Assembly (NCBI GenBank): GCA_004295005.1
Contig: SHNG01000092.1
Span: forward strand, 1 to 64,000
Length of the DNA stretch: 64,000 nt
Origin: Gammaproteobacteria bacterium
Lineage (GTDB): Bacteria > Pseudomonadota > Gammaproteobacteria > Xanthomonadales > Rhodanobacteraceae
Direction: 5' to 3'
Shown here piece by piece: positions 28,048-36,901 of the stretch. Each line of letters begins with the position of its first letter. Positions within the stretch are counted from its first letter, which is position 1. A program made the position numbers and the translations under genes. The notes below the pieces were generated by a model. The model did no database searches and was not told the DNA's origin. It saw only the letters and a program-made list of their open reading frames with translations.

Positions 28048-28823
28048 GCACCACCAGCCGTCGCGGCAACGTTCGGGTCGTACACCAGCGGCGCATGCGA
28101 ATGCGAACTTCGATAGCTCTTGACCACGCTGCCGTAATGGATCACACGCAGGATGGTGTACCAGGTGATGCGGGTGACATCCAACACCGGACGAAAGTGG
28201 CTGCGCCGGAATTCACCCTTGTAGCGCGCATCGATGGGTACGGAAACCACGCCGACTCCGAGCTCACGCACGGCGGCAATCAACAGGGCCGCCTCGAACA
28301 CGAAACCGCGTGCCGGCAGATCAATGAGCTGCATCACCGCGCGTGGATAGTAGCGTTGTCCACTTTGCGTGTCCGCCACCGGAATGCCGCAACCCCAGGA
28401 AATACCCCAGTCGGCCACGGCATTGGCGCGTCTTCTGGATGCCGGCTGGCTCTCCTTCGCGCGGATGCGTGCGCCAATGACCAGATTGCGTGGATAGCGC
28501 CGTGCCGCGGCCAGCATGCGCGGGATGTCGGCGGCATCGTGCTGTCCATCGCCATCCATGGTCACCACGGCATCGAAACCGCGGCTGAGGATTTCGCGGA
28601 ATCCGTCGCGCAGGCTGCAACCCTTGCCCTGGGCGGACGCATGACGGATCAGCTCAATCGGCAGGCCCGCCAATTGCTCGAGGGTGGCGTCGGTGGAGCC
28701 ATCATCGACCACGAACACATCCGGCAACACGGCCAGGGCCGATTCCACGACGCGGCGGATGGCGCGTTCCTCGTTGTAGGCGGGAATGAGGATGGCGACC
28801 CGACCCAGGTCTTGCGCACTCAC
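28044..28823 (-). CDS. Family 2 glycosyltransferase
   Basis: A 259-residue GT2 enzyme with the inverting GT-A core: ILIPAYNEE at residues 11-19, DDGS at 40-43 and DGDGQH at 90-95 carrying the metal-binding Asp residues, then the later GFVFEAALL block. No membrane helices are obvious except a weak one. Glycosyltransferases of this kind accompany aryl-polyene ketosynthase genes and may attach a sugar to the pigment or a lipid carrier. Overlaps neighbours on both sides by 4 bp. Confidence 0.85.
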   Translation of the reverse strand: MSAQDLGRVAILIPAYNEERAIRRVVESALAVLPDVFVVDDGSTDATLEQLAGLPIELIRHASAQGKGCSLRDGFREILSRGFDAVVTMDGDGQHDAADIPRMLAAARRYPRNLVIGARIRAKESQPASRRRANAVADWGISWGCGIPVADTQSGQRYYPRAVMQLIDLPARGFVFEAALLIAAVRELGVGVVSVPIDARYKGEFRRSHFRPVLDVTRITWYTILRVIHYGSVVKSYRSSHSHAPLVYDPNVAATAGGA

Positions 28824-29620
28824 GGCAGAACCTCGATTTGCAAGCCACTGGCGGCGCCGCTGGGCAACTGCAAGCGGCCTGGCACACCCGCGGCCAGTGC
28901 AGCCAGCACGGGCATGGCTTGTGCGGCCATCGGATTTTCACGCGCCAGTTGGTGGAAGGGTTCGGGCACCCGCGCGCTATCGGATGCTGGCACGGTGCGC
29001 ATACCCGGCTGCAGGCGCAGGCGCGGCAAACCGGGTCGCGGCGCACCGATCACCATGGCCACGCCAAACAGGCAATTCGATGGCGAAACCGCAGACAGGA
29101 TTTCTGTCGACTGCGCGTCATAGGCCGCCAGCAACACGGGTGAGTTTTCACTCTGCGCTTGCACGGCCGTCTCCAGCAAGGCATTGGCAAAACTGCAATG
29201 CCAACTGCTGATCGAGGTGGATGCCTGGTGACACTGCGCGGCAATGGTCCAGTAACCCGCCGGTGCGTTGTGCACGGAATTGTGGAAGCGAATCGGGGAT
29301 AGTTCGCGTGGCGCGCCGGCCAGGGTGCTGCACATGTAGTCGGTGATTTGCAGGTCGCCGTGCGTCGACACGAACACACTGGGCAGCGAATCCGGCGCGC
29401 GCCCGGCTTGCGCGCAGGCCTGCGCGGCGACATCGCAGGCAAGCAGCACCGGCATCGGCGCACGGCGTCGCTCGGCCGGCGGCAGCAGGTCCGCGCTGGG
29501 CTTGATCACTCCGGCATCCGCTTCGGCATCGCCCAGCAATCCTCTGCGCGCGGTGGTCCAGTCACGCCATCCAGGCGCCCACAAGCCCATGCCTTCGATG
29601 GCGACTTCGAGCACGTTCAT
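28820..29620 (-). CDS. Beta-ketoacyl synthase chain-length-factor-like protein
   Basis: A 266-residue truncated thiolase-fold protein of the Ketoacyl-synt_2 type. The blocks PPAERRRAPMPVLLA, MCSTLAGAPRELSP and RFHNSVHNAPAGYW are typical of the short partners found in aryl-polyene clusters. It lacks the catalytic cysteine loop of a true ketosynthase, so it should act as a chain-length factor or partner for the adjacent enzyme. The frame upstream of the ATG at 29620 lies in the ketosynthase gene and is not coding here. The start overlaps the ketosynthase stop by 4 bp. Confidence 0.85.
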   Translation of the reverse strand: MNVLEVAIEGMGLWAPGWRDWTTARRGLLGDAEADAGVIKPSADLLPPAERRRAPMPVLLACDVAAQACAQAGRAPDSLPSVFVSTHGDLQITDYMCSTLAGAPRELSPIRFHNSVHNAPAGYWTIAAQCHQASTSISSWHCSFANALLETAVQAQSENSPVLLAAYDAQSTEILSAVSPSNCLFGVAMVIGAPRPGLPRLRLQPGMRTVPASDSARVPEPFHQLARENPMAAQAMPVLAALAAGVPGRLQLPSGAASGLQIEVLP

Positions 29621-30813
29621 GCGCGCTCTCCGCGAGCGAAGGCCAGGGTGCAATTGCTGCCACCGAAACCAAAAGAGTTGCTGAGTGCGATGCGCAGGTC
29701 GGCGCTTTCGTTTGCAAGGGCGAGCTGCGGTCCGCACAGCGGGTCTGGCTGCTCGCAATTGAGCGTGCCGGGAACGAGGCCGTGTTGCAGGGCGATCAGG
29801 CAGACGACCGATTCCAGGATTCCTGCAGCGCCCAGGGTGTGCCCGGTCCAGCCCTTGCTCGAACTCGCGCGCGTACGCGCGGGGAACGAATCGGCAATCA
29901 CCGTGGCTTCCACTTCATCGTTCTTTGGAGTCGCCGTGCCGTGCAGATTGATGTAGTCCACCGATTCCGCCGCAAGTCCGGCGCGTTCCAATGCCCCTTG
30001 CAGGGCGAGCCGTGCACCGAGACCCTGCGGGTGCGGCGTCGACATGTGATGGGCATCGCTGGACTCGCCCCAGCCGATGAGTTGCGGCGCCGAGGGCGAT
30101 ACTCCACGTTCCAGCAGGGCGAAACCGGCTGCCTCGCCGATCGAGATGCCGCGTCGTCGTGCATCAAACGGACGACACGCTTCCGGCGCAACCAGCTCCA
30201 GCGCATTGAATCCAAACAACACGCTGCCGCACAGGCTATCCACGCCGACCAGCACGGCGGCATCCACCACGCCGAGCCGGATCATGCGCTCAGCCTTGGC
30301 AAAGATCTTGGCGCTCGATGAGCACGCCGTTGCCGTGGTCAGGCAAGGTCCACGCGTACCCAGGGCCTGTTCCAGAAAAATACCCAGGGAATGCGGCGTG
30401 TGCACCGGTGGACGTCGCAAGTCGTGCGCGATCCGCCCCTTATCAAGCCGCGCATAGGCTTCTTCGCTGGCGCCAATGCTGGATGTGGAGGTCGCCGCCA
30501 GCAGGGCCACGCGATCCGCGCCATGACGTGCAATCGCCGCACGCACCTGGGAAAGGAAATCATCCTGCTGGATGCCGAGCCAGGCCAGGCGATTGTTGCG
30601 GCACTCGAACAAGGCGTGTTCATCGGGCAGGGCGGCCTGCTCAAGGCCATCGACGCGGCCGATAGCGCATTCCAGCTCTACCGCGGTGAAGTCATTGGCA
30701 CGCAGCCCGCTGCGACGCGCGCGCAAGGCATCGAGGTGCGCGGTCAAGCCGCGGCCGAGCGCCGAGGTTGCCGTATGGGCGGTAATGGACACCGGTCGAA
30801 TGGGGGCAGGCAC
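29617..30813 (-). CDS. Beta-ketoacyl-ACP synthase (aryl-polyene type)
   Basis: A 398-residue ketosynthase with a complete Cys-His-His triad: C164 in TATACSSSAK, H291 in LHGTATPKND and H325 in GWTGHTLGAAG. The family C-terminus NSFGFGGSNCTLAF is intact. It would extend an acyl-ACP chain with malonyl units. I chose the GTG at 30813 because conserved similarity starts at PVSITAHTATSALGRG; the longer frame also begins with GTG. First of five overlapping genes; the threonine aldolase gene ends 45 bp upstream and may be in the same transcript. Confidence 0.88.
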   Translation of the reverse strand: MPAPIRPVSITAHTATSALGRGLTAHLDALRARRSGLRANDFTAVELECAIGRVDGLEQAALPDEHALFECRNNRLAWLGIQQDDFLSQVRAAIARHGADRVALLAATSTSSIGASEEAYARLDKGRIAHDLRRPPVHTPHSLGIFLEQALGTRGPCLTTATACSSSAKIFAKAERMIRLGVVDAAVLVGVDSLCGSVLFGFNALELVAPEACRPFDARRRGISIGEAAGFALLERGVSPSAPQLIGWGESSDAHHMSTPHPQGLGARLALQGALERAGLAAESVDYINLHGTATPKNDEVEATVIADSFPARTRASSSKGWTGHTLGAAGILESVVCLIALQHGLVPGTLNCEQPDPLCGPQLALANESADLRIALSNSFGFGGSNCTLAFARGERA

Positions 30814-30858
30814 ACGGCATCCGCAGAGTCTGGTTGCAGCGAGTATAGCGAGAGGCAC

Positions 30859-31881
30859 TCAGCCGTCGAAGCGCGCAAACGTGGCGATGGCGTGTTCCAC
30901 CGCGTCATCGTCAATGTCCAGATGGGTGACCAGGCGAACGCTGGGCAAATAGCCAATGCTGGCGCGGATGCCGGCCGCTTCCAGATGCCGACGCAGCGCA
31001 TCCAGCCGCGCTAACGGCACGTCGATGAACACCATGTTGGTGTGGCAAGCCCGCACTTCGATTGCACGCGCGCTGGCCAAGCCCTGCGCCAGGCGTGCGG
31101 CGCGCGCATGGTCTTCGGCCAGCCTGTCCACATGGTGATCCAGGGCATGCAAAGCCGCGGCAGCCAGTACACCGGATTGACGCATGCCGCCACCGAGCAT
31201 CTTGCGCCAGCGTCGCGCGGAAGCAATCGCGGGTGCGGAGCCGACCAGCACCGATCCGACGGGTGCGCCGAGGCCCTTCGAGAGACAGATGGACACCGTA
31301 TCGAAACCCTCGGCGAGTGCGGCCGGCGTTCGTCCGCTGGCAACCGCCGCATTGAAGATGCGCGCGCCATCCAGGTGTGTGGCAAGTCCGCGCGAACGTG
31401 CCCATGTCGTTGCCGCGGACACATACCCGGGATCGAGCACACGGCCATGCCAGGTGTTTTCCAAGGCCAGCAGCCGTGTGCGCGCAAAGTGCACGTCATC
31501 CGGCTTGACCGCCTTGTCGAGGGCTGCCAATGGCAGGCTGCCATCCTCGGCATTGGCAATCGGTTGTGGCTGGATCGAGCCGAGTACCGCCGCGCCTCCG
31601 GCTTCGTATTTGTAAGTGTGCGCTTCCATGCCGACCAGGTATTCGTCACCGCGCTGGCAATGGGCGAGCAGGGCACACAGGTTGGATTGGGTGCCGCTGG
31701 GCACGAACATGCCTTGTTCGAAACCAAACTCGAGCGCGAGGCGCGACTCGAGTTGCCTGACGGTCGGATCTTCGCCATACACGTCGTCGCCGACTTCGGC
31801 GCGCGCCATCGCTTCACGCATGGCTTGGGTTGGTCGCGTCACCGTGTCGCTGCGCAGGTCGACCCGCATGGTTGTGCTCAT
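30859..31881 (-). CDS. ltaE: Low-specificity L-threonine aldolase
   Basis: A 340-residue PLP enzyme splitting L-threonine and allo-threonine to glycine and acetaldehyde. The N-terminal VDLRSDTVTRPT block, GDDVYGEDPTV and the PLP-binding lysine K202 in CLSKGLGAPVGS are present. The ATG at 31881 was chosen; the longer frame adds sequence belonging to the preceding gene. It lies 13 bp after the cytochrome b561 gene and 45 bp before the pigment ketosynthase gene. Being part of the pigment pathway is not required by its chemistry. Confidence 0.93.
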   Translation of the reverse strand: MSTTMRVDLRSDTVTRPTQAMREAMARAEVGDDVYGEDPTVRQLESRLALEFGFEQGMFVPSGTQSNLCALLAHCQRGDEYLVGMEAHTYKYEAGGAAVLGSIQPQPIANAEDGSLPLAALDKAVKPDDVHFARTRLLALENTWHGRVLDPGYVSAATTWARSRGLATHLDGARIFNAAVASGRTPAALAEGFDTVSICLSKGLGAPVGSVLVGSAPAIASARRWRKMLGGGMRQSGVLAAAALHALDHHVDRLAEDHARAARLAQGLASARAIEVRACHTNMVFIDVPLARLDALRRHLEAAGIRASIGYLPSVRLVTHLDIDDDAVEHAIATFARFDG

Positions 31882-31894
31882 GTTGATGGGTGCT

Positions 31895-32428
31895 TCAAAG
31901 CATTCTGCGCAGGGTATCGTCACGCCGCACGACATGATGATAGACGGCACCAAGCACATGCAAACCGATCACCCAGTAGAAAACCTCACCGATGGTGCCG
32001 TGCACGTCTTCGAGTAGATGCGCCAGGTCCTTGTCCTGCGCAAGCGGCGCAGGCAAGGCGATGTCGGTAAATGGCAGGTAGAGGATCTTGCCATCGGTCC
32101 ATGCGGTGGCCAGACCCAGCACCGGCATGATCAGAAAGAAGACATACAACGCGACATGCGCGAACTTTGCGATCCCAGCCTGCCATGCCGACACCGGCGG
32201 CGTGATCGCAGGTGTTCCGTGGCGCAGACGAAAAGCCAGTCGCCAACCGACCAGGGCGAACAGCGAGAGCCCGACCCAGAAGTGGGATTGCATCATGGCA
32301 AAGCGGGCTGTCGAGCCGCGTTCGAAAAGGCCTCGCTGTTCGATGGCGAGGTAGGCAACCAATACCAGCACGGCCATCAGCCAGTGCAGACGACGCAACA
32401 CCGGCGCGTAACGGGGGGAAGGGTCCAC
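31895..32428 (-). CDS. Cytochrome b561-family membrane protein
   Basis: A 177-residue protein with four membrane helices and the conserved histidines of bacterial b561 (CybB-like): RRLHW, QSHFW, KFAHVALY and GLHVLGAVYHH, which bind two b-type hemes. Such proteins move electrons from quinol, some acting as superoxide:quinone oxidoreductases. I chose a GTG at 32428 because it gives CybB length and similarity begins at once; a longer frame starting with GTG at 32527 is possible. It is upstream of ltaE by 13 bp. Confidence 0.82.
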   Translation of the reverse strand: MDPSPRYAPVLRRLHWLMAVLVLVAYLAIEQRGLFERGSTARFAMMQSHFWVGLSLFALVGWRLAFRLRHGTPAITPPVSAWQAGIAKFAHVALYVFFLIMPVLGLATAWTDGKILYLPFTDIALPAPLAQDKDLAHLLEDVHGTIGEVFYWVIGLHVLGAVYHHVVRRDDTLRRML

Positions 32429-32598
32429 GGCTGTAATCTCGGGAATGGGGAATCGAGTCAGGCCAGTGTCGCGTGCGCAACGCCGGGCGTCCAGCGCCGG
32501 CCTGCGAGGCTGTTGATTCAACCTCACAGGTCAAGTGTCGAGTCATCACCTCGACGGGTGTCGAGGCGGCTCCGCTGCAGGTTCGTTAAACTTGCGCC

Positions 32599-33369
32599 AT
32601 GAAACTCGCCAGTTGGAACGTGAATTCGCTCAACGTGCGGCTGCCACACGTCGAGCAATGGTGTGCATTGGCGCAACCGGATGTGCTCGGTATTCAGGAA
32701 ACCAAACTGGAAGATGCAAGGTTTCCGCATGCGGCGATTGAAGCGATGGGCTATCAGGTGGCCTTCTCCGGCCAGAAGACCTACAACGGGGTCGCCGTGT
32801 TGTCGCGCCAGCCCATGCATGACGTGGTAACCGACATCCCCGGCCTGGATGATCCGCAGCGGCGCATTCTGGTGGCCACTGTCGGCGACATGCGCATCGC
32901 CAATCTCTACGTCGTCAACGGCCAGGAGGTTGGCAGTGAGAAGTTCGCCTACAAGCTGGACTGGTTGGCCAAGGTCACGCGCTTTCTTGAAGGCGAACTG
33001 CGCAATGATCCTCGTCTGCTGGTGATGGGTGATTTCAATATTGCGCCTGAGGACCGCGATGTCTACGATCCTGTGGCCTGGCATGAACAGATCCTGTGCT
33101 CGGGTGCCGAACGTCAAGCACTCAAGCGCATTCTTGATCTCGGCCTGCGTGACAGCTTCCGCGCCTTCAATGACGCGGCCGGCATGTACAGCTGGTGGGA
33201 CTATCGCCAAGCCGGTTTTCGTCGCAACCTTGGCTTGCGCATTGACCTGATATTGGCCAGCGGGGCAATCATGCAGAATGCTTGTGCCGCTTCCATCGAC
33301 CGTGAGCCACGGACCTGGGAGCGACCATCCGACCACACACCGGTAGTGCTGGAACTTGCCGATGACTGA
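32599..33369 (+). CDS. xth: Exodeoxyribonuclease III
   Basis: A 256-residue AP endonuclease/3'-5' exonuclease for base excision repair. Family motifs: MKLASWNVNSLNVRL, E34 in IQETKLED, the metal site GDFNIAPEDRDVY and the C-terminal RPSDHTPVVLEL with catalytic D and H. Its stop codon overlaps the next gene by 8 bp, coupling it to the UPF0149 gene. Confidence 0.95.
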   Translation: MKLASWNVNSLNVRLPHVEQWCALAQPDVLGIQETKLEDARFPHAAIEAMGYQVAFSGQKTYNGVAVLSRQPMHDVVTDIPGLDDPQRRILVATVGDMRIANLYVVNGQEVGSEKFAYKLDWLAKVTRFLEGELRNDPRLLVMGDFNIAPEDRDVYDPVAWHEQILCSGAERQALKRILDLGLRDSFRAFNDAAGMYSWWDYRQAGFRRNLGLRIDLILASGAIMQNACAASIDREPRTWERPSDHTPVVLELADD

Positions 33370-34021
33370 ATCCGATTGGCCCGCTTCGCTGGCTGACTTC
33401 GAACTGGAGGAGCTCGACCAGTACCTGCGTGCGCATCCCGGCGATGCGCGCCTGCTGCTGGATGGAGTGCACGGCTTGCTGACATCCCTGGCCATTGGAC
33501 CGTCGCCGGCGATGCCGGAGGAATGGTTGCCGGAAATCCTGCACGAGCCTTTTGCCGATGCCGAGGAGGGCGAGCGCATCCTGACCTTGCTCGCGCGTCT
33601 GAATGATTCCGTGCTGCTGGAAATCGAGACCGGATCCTATGAGCCGATCCTGGGCGAGATCGACACCGACGATGGCTCGACCGCATTCACCTCGCGAGGC
33701 TGGTGCGAGGGCTTCAGCCGTGGCATCGACTTGCGCGCGGCGGCCTGGGAATCCCGTCTGGGCCAGGACTCCGATCTCATGCAATACCTCGGACCCATCA
33801 TCGCGCTTTCGATCGAAGATGAGGTGTTTGAAAGCGATGCCGAGTTTGCCGCGCTGACCGACGAGGAATATGGCGAATGCCTGGCCCGCATTCCGGATTC
33901 GATCGATGCGGTGGCCACCTACTGGCGTGAACATCCGGCCAGTGCCGATGAGCAGGTGGCGCGCCCCGAAGGCGAACCAGCTCCGGCACCGAGGAAGCGC
34001 GGCGGACGCTGGGTGCACTGA
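33362..34021 (+). CDS. UPF0149 (YecA/YgfB-like) family protein
   Basis: A 219-residue acidic cytosolic protein. The family is recognised by LHGLLTSLAIGP-like sequence near the N-terminus and the block SRGWCEGFSRGIDLR in the middle, as in YecA and YgfB relatives. The C-terminus is Pro/Lys/Arg-rich (PAPRKRGGRW) without an SEC-C zinc motif. Function unknown. ATG at 33362 overlaps the xth stop; the TTG two codons upstream is rejected. A REP-like hairpin follows at 34086. Confidence 0.8.
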   Translation: MTESDWPASLADFELEELDQYLRAHPGDARLLLDGVHGLLTSLAIGPSPAMPEEWLPEILHEPFADAEEGERILTLLARLNDSVLLEIETGSYEPILGEIDTDDGSTAFTSRGWCEGFSRGIDLRAAAWESRLGQDSDLMQYLGPIIALSIEDEVFESDAEFAALTDEEYGECLARIPDSIDAVATYWREHPASADEQVARPEGEPAPAPRKRGGRWVH

Positions 34022-34085
34022 GCCAACGCTGATCAGGTTTTGCCTGCCCAAAGCGCATCAAGAAATGGGCGCATGGCGCCTTGAT

Positions 34086-34120
34086 TCCGTTCATGGTTCG
34101 ACGAGCTCACCACGAACGGA
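34086..34120. repeat. REP-like hairpin (TTCGACGAGCTCACC type)
   Basis: TCCGTTC and GAACGGA (34086-34092, 34114-34120) form the outer stem, with TGGT/ACCA inside and TTCGACGAGCTC as the loop. A related element is at 61654-61682. It lies between the convergent UPF0149 and GGDEF genes, where it could end both transcripts. Confidence 0.6.
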
Positions 34121-34141
34121 AGCGACTTGTTCAGCGTTGCC

Positions 34142-35197
34142 TTAACGGCTGTCGTGCTGGCGCGGTGTGCGCAGGCCATCACCGCCGCGACCCTTCACCT
34201 CGTACAGCAGGCAATCGGTCTCGCTGTACCAGACTGCCCAATCCGTGGTTTCGGCACACAGTTGGGAGCCGATGCTGACCGTCACCGCCTGGCCTTCGCA
34301 GGTCGGGAATCGCATGGAACGCACCGCATTGATGATTTGCTGCGCGCGTGAATGCAGTTCCTCGGCACCGGTTACCTGGACCAGCAGCGCAAACTCGTCG
34401 CCGCCCAGGCGGCATGGCAGGTCGCAGGGTGATGCGGCGTTCTTCACTTCTTCGGCAATGGCTCGCAGCACCTGGTCACCGATCAGGTGCCCGCAGCGGT
34501 CATTGATCTGCTTGAAGCGGTCGATGTCGATCAACAACAAGCCCAGTTCGGTGCCGTGCAGACGGGTCTCGGACAGATGCTCCAGATACATGTACAGGCC
34601 GCGCCGATTGCACAGTCCGGTCAGTTCGTCGGTCTGCACCAGACGTTGCGCGGTGCTGAGCTGGGTCTGGGTCTGGCGCAGCGAATCGAGGGTGACCATG
34701 AGGTCTTCATTGCGCCGCTTCAGGCTGGCAATGAGTTGTTGTTCACTGGCAACGAGATAGGAAAACGAGCGGCGCATGAATTGCGCGAGCAGTCGTGGTT
34801 GGGCGCTCAACAAGTCGTCGAACGCACGCTGCTCGATGACATGCAGGACGGTCTTGGCCGTTGCCACCGCATTGGCCACGCGCGTGTGGTCGCCGATGAA
34901 CAGCGTGAGCTCGCCAAAGAATTCGCGCGGGCCGATCAGCTTGTCCGGCATGCCATCGCCAAACTCAAGGCGGATCTGCCCTGATTCGACAACAAACATG
35001 CTGCGGCCGAGTTCGCCGCGCTTGAAGATGACTTCGCCCTGGTGGATCTCGCGGCGCTCGCTGACGCTGGCGAACAAGGCGAGTTCCTGCTCGGACAGCT
35101 CACGCGGCAACAGCGGCGCACGCAGTCGCGCGGCCGCTCCGCCGATGGGCGTGACATTGCTTCCCGTTTGTTTGCTCGACACGGCGCCCCTTGGCAT
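34142..35197 (-). CDS. Cyclic-nucleotide-binding-domain diguanylate cyclase
   Basis: A 351-residue soluble protein joining an N-terminal cNMP-binding-like domain (residues about 30-145, with FKRGELGRSMFVVESG and the hinge GPREFFGELTLF) to a C-terminal GGDEF domain (GGDEF at 265-269). It probably makes cyclic di-GMP in response to a ligand or partner sensed by the N-terminal domain. The product inhibition site is degenerate: at the RxxD position it has SPCD. ATG at 35197 is preferred to the longer frame, which has a low-similarity 48-residue extension. Confidence 0.85.
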   Translation of the reverse strand: MPRGAVSSKQTGSNVTPIGGAAARLRAPLLPRELSEQELALFASVSERREIHQGEVIFKRGELGRSMFVVESGQIRLEFGDGMPDKLIGPREFFGELTLFIGDHTRVANAVATAKTVLHVIEQRAFDDLLSAQPRLLAQFMRRSFSYLVASEQQLIASLKRRNEDLMVTLDSLRQTQTQLSTAQRLVQTDELTGLCNRRGLYMYLEHLSETRLHGTELGLLLIDIDRFKQINDRCGHLIGDQVLRAIAEEVKNAASPCDLPCRLGGDEFALLVQVTGAEELHSRAQQIINAVRSMRFPTCEGQAVTVSIGSQLCAETTDWAVWYSETDCLLYEVKGRGGDGLRTPRQHDSR

Positions 35198-35395
35198 CCC
35201 CTGCACCCGTCCCGAATAGTAGCGCAATGTGCAATCTGGTTTGCAGATGGTCCAGATTCGCATTCCGTCAGCGGGGTTGACCCCCGCCCGGAGCGTTTTG
35301 GCCGGGTTTCCCGCAGCGACGATGACTTTCGTCACGCGCACTGCGCGCTTCGGCCTGCCAGACTGGCTTGCCGGTCAGCCCCTCTGGCCAGGCAC

Positions 35396-35493
35396 CGGGT
35401 TCCGGTTCACGCCGGTACCCGCGCAGCGCCGACATCGGAACACCTCCCGGCCTCCCACCGGGCAGACCCCCATCCCCACAGTTCCGGTGTCGG
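35396..35493. other. Structured intergenic region downstream of aceA
   Basis: The 328-bp gap 35198-35525 has no convincing gene but two strong adjacent hairpins. The first, 35396-35421, pairs CGGGT-CCGG with CCGG-ACCCG around TTCACG. The second has a 13-bp outer stem with a single G:T pair (35429-35441 with 35481-35493) and an inner CCCGG/CCGGG stem (35446-35450, 35458-35462). Neither is followed by a T-run, so simple intrinsic termination is not evident. Confidence 0.5.
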
Positions 35494-35525
35494 CGCGTTG
35501 CGCGCCACCGCCTGACTCATTCCGA

Positions 35526-36827
35526 TCAGGAAACCTTGCGCGCGCGCTCGAACTGCGCCTCCTCGGTCGATCCTCGCAATGCCGTTGTCGATGACTGCCC
35601 TTGCTGGATGGCCTGGGTGACCTGATCAAAGTAGCCGGTGCCCACCTCGCGCTGGTGCTTGACCGCGGTAAACCCACGCTCGGCGGCGGCAAATTCGGCT
35701 TCCTGAAGCTCGACGAATGCACTCATCTGCCGGCGTGCATAGCCGTGCGCCAGATGGAACATCGAGTAGTTGAGGGCGTGGAAGCCGGCCAGGGTGATGA
35801 ATTGGAACTTGTACCCGTAGCTGGCCAATTCCTGCTGGAAGCGGGCAATCGTCAGGTCGTCGAGATTGCGCTTCCAGTTGAACGAGGGCGAGCAGTTGTA
35901 GGCCAGCAACTTGCCCGGGTATTTCGCATGAATCGCCTCGGCGAAGCGGCGCGCGAATTCAAGATCGGGCTTGCCGGTTTCACACCAGACCAGATCGGCA
36001 TACGGGGCATAGGCCAGGCCACGGCTGACGGCCTGGTCGAGACCGTTGCGCGTCTTGAAGAAGCCTTCGACGGTGCGCTCGCCAGTCACGAAGGGTCGAT
36101 CATTTGCGTCGATGTCACTGGTCAACAGATCAGCGGCTTCGGCATCGGTTCGCGCCACCAGCAGGGTCGGCACACCGAGAACATCGGCGGCCAGCCGCGC
36201 CGCATTGAGTTTTTCCACGGCCTCGCGCGTTGGTACCAGCACCTTGCCGCCCATGTGTCCGCACTTCTTGACTGATGCCAGCTGGTCCTCGAAGTGCACG
36301 CCCGCAGCGCCGGCCTCAATCATGGCCTTCATCAGTTCGAATGCATTGAGCACGCCGCCGAAGCCGGCCTCGGCATCGGCCACGATGGGCTGCAGATAGT
36401 CGACCTGGTCATTGCCCTCGGCATGATTGAGTTGGTCCGCGCGCAACAGGGCGTTGTTGATGCGTTTGACCACGGCGGGCACCGAGTCGGCCGGATACAG
36501 CGACTGGTCCGGATACATCTGACCAGCGAGGTTTGCATCCGCGGCGACCTGCCAGCCCGAGAGATAAATGGCCTTGAGCCCGGCCTTGACCTGCTGCATG
36601 GCCTGATTGCCGGTCAATGCACCGAGGGCGTTGACGAATGGCTCGTTGTGCAGGCTGTTCCAGAGCTTTTCCGCACCCAGGCGCGCAAGGGAATGCTCGA
36701 TGTGCACGGTTCCGCGCAAACGCACCACGTCTTCGGCCGAATAGTTGCGCTGGATGCCTGACCAGCGTGGGTTGCTGGCCCAGTCGCGGGTGATCTCGTC
36801 TGCGCTTGGCATCGGTACTCGATTCAT
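35526..36827 (-). CDS. aceA: Isocitrate lyase
   Basis: A 433-residue enzyme of the glyoxylate shunt splitting isocitrate to succinate and glyoxylate. The catalytic loop KKCGHMGGK has the nucleophile C189, and the conserved [12 protein letters not shown] and [10 protein letters not shown] blocks are present. Length fits E. coli AceA (434). An AGGAG ribosome binding site precedes the ATG. It follows aceB by 74 bp on the same strand, so the two form the aceBA operon. Confidence 0.97.
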   Translation of the reverse strand: MNRVPMPSADEITRDWASNPRWSGIQRNYSAEDVVRLRGTVHIEHSLARLGAEKLWNSLHNEPFVNALGALTGNQAMQQVKAGLKAIYLSGWQVAADANLAGQMYPDQSLYPADSVPAVVKRINNALLRADQLNHAEGNDQVDYLQPIVADAEAGFGGVLNAFELMKAMIEAGAAGVHFEDQLASVKKCGHMGGKVLVPTREAVEKLNAARLAADVLGVPTLLVARTDAEAADLLTSDIDANDRPFVTGERTVEGFFKTRNGLDQAVSRGLAYAPYADLVWCETGKPDLEFARRFAEAIHAKYPGKLLAYNCSPSFNWKRNLDDLTIARFQQELASYGYKFQFITLAGFHALNYSMFHLAHGYARRQMSAFVELQEAEFAAAERGFTAVKHQREVGTGYFDQVTQAIQQGQSSTTALRGSTEEAQFERARKVS

Positions 36828-36901
36828 TGCGAACTCCTGGTTTTGTGTTCTGGTTTGGGCGGAATTGGCGGTACGGGATTTCCCCCGGACCCGATGAAGG
36901 T

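Noticed and set aside
26551..28116. A 521-codon plus-strand frame
   Set aside because: It is antisense to the antiporter-like and halogenase-like genes and is rich in Gln/His/Arg, typical of shadow frames.
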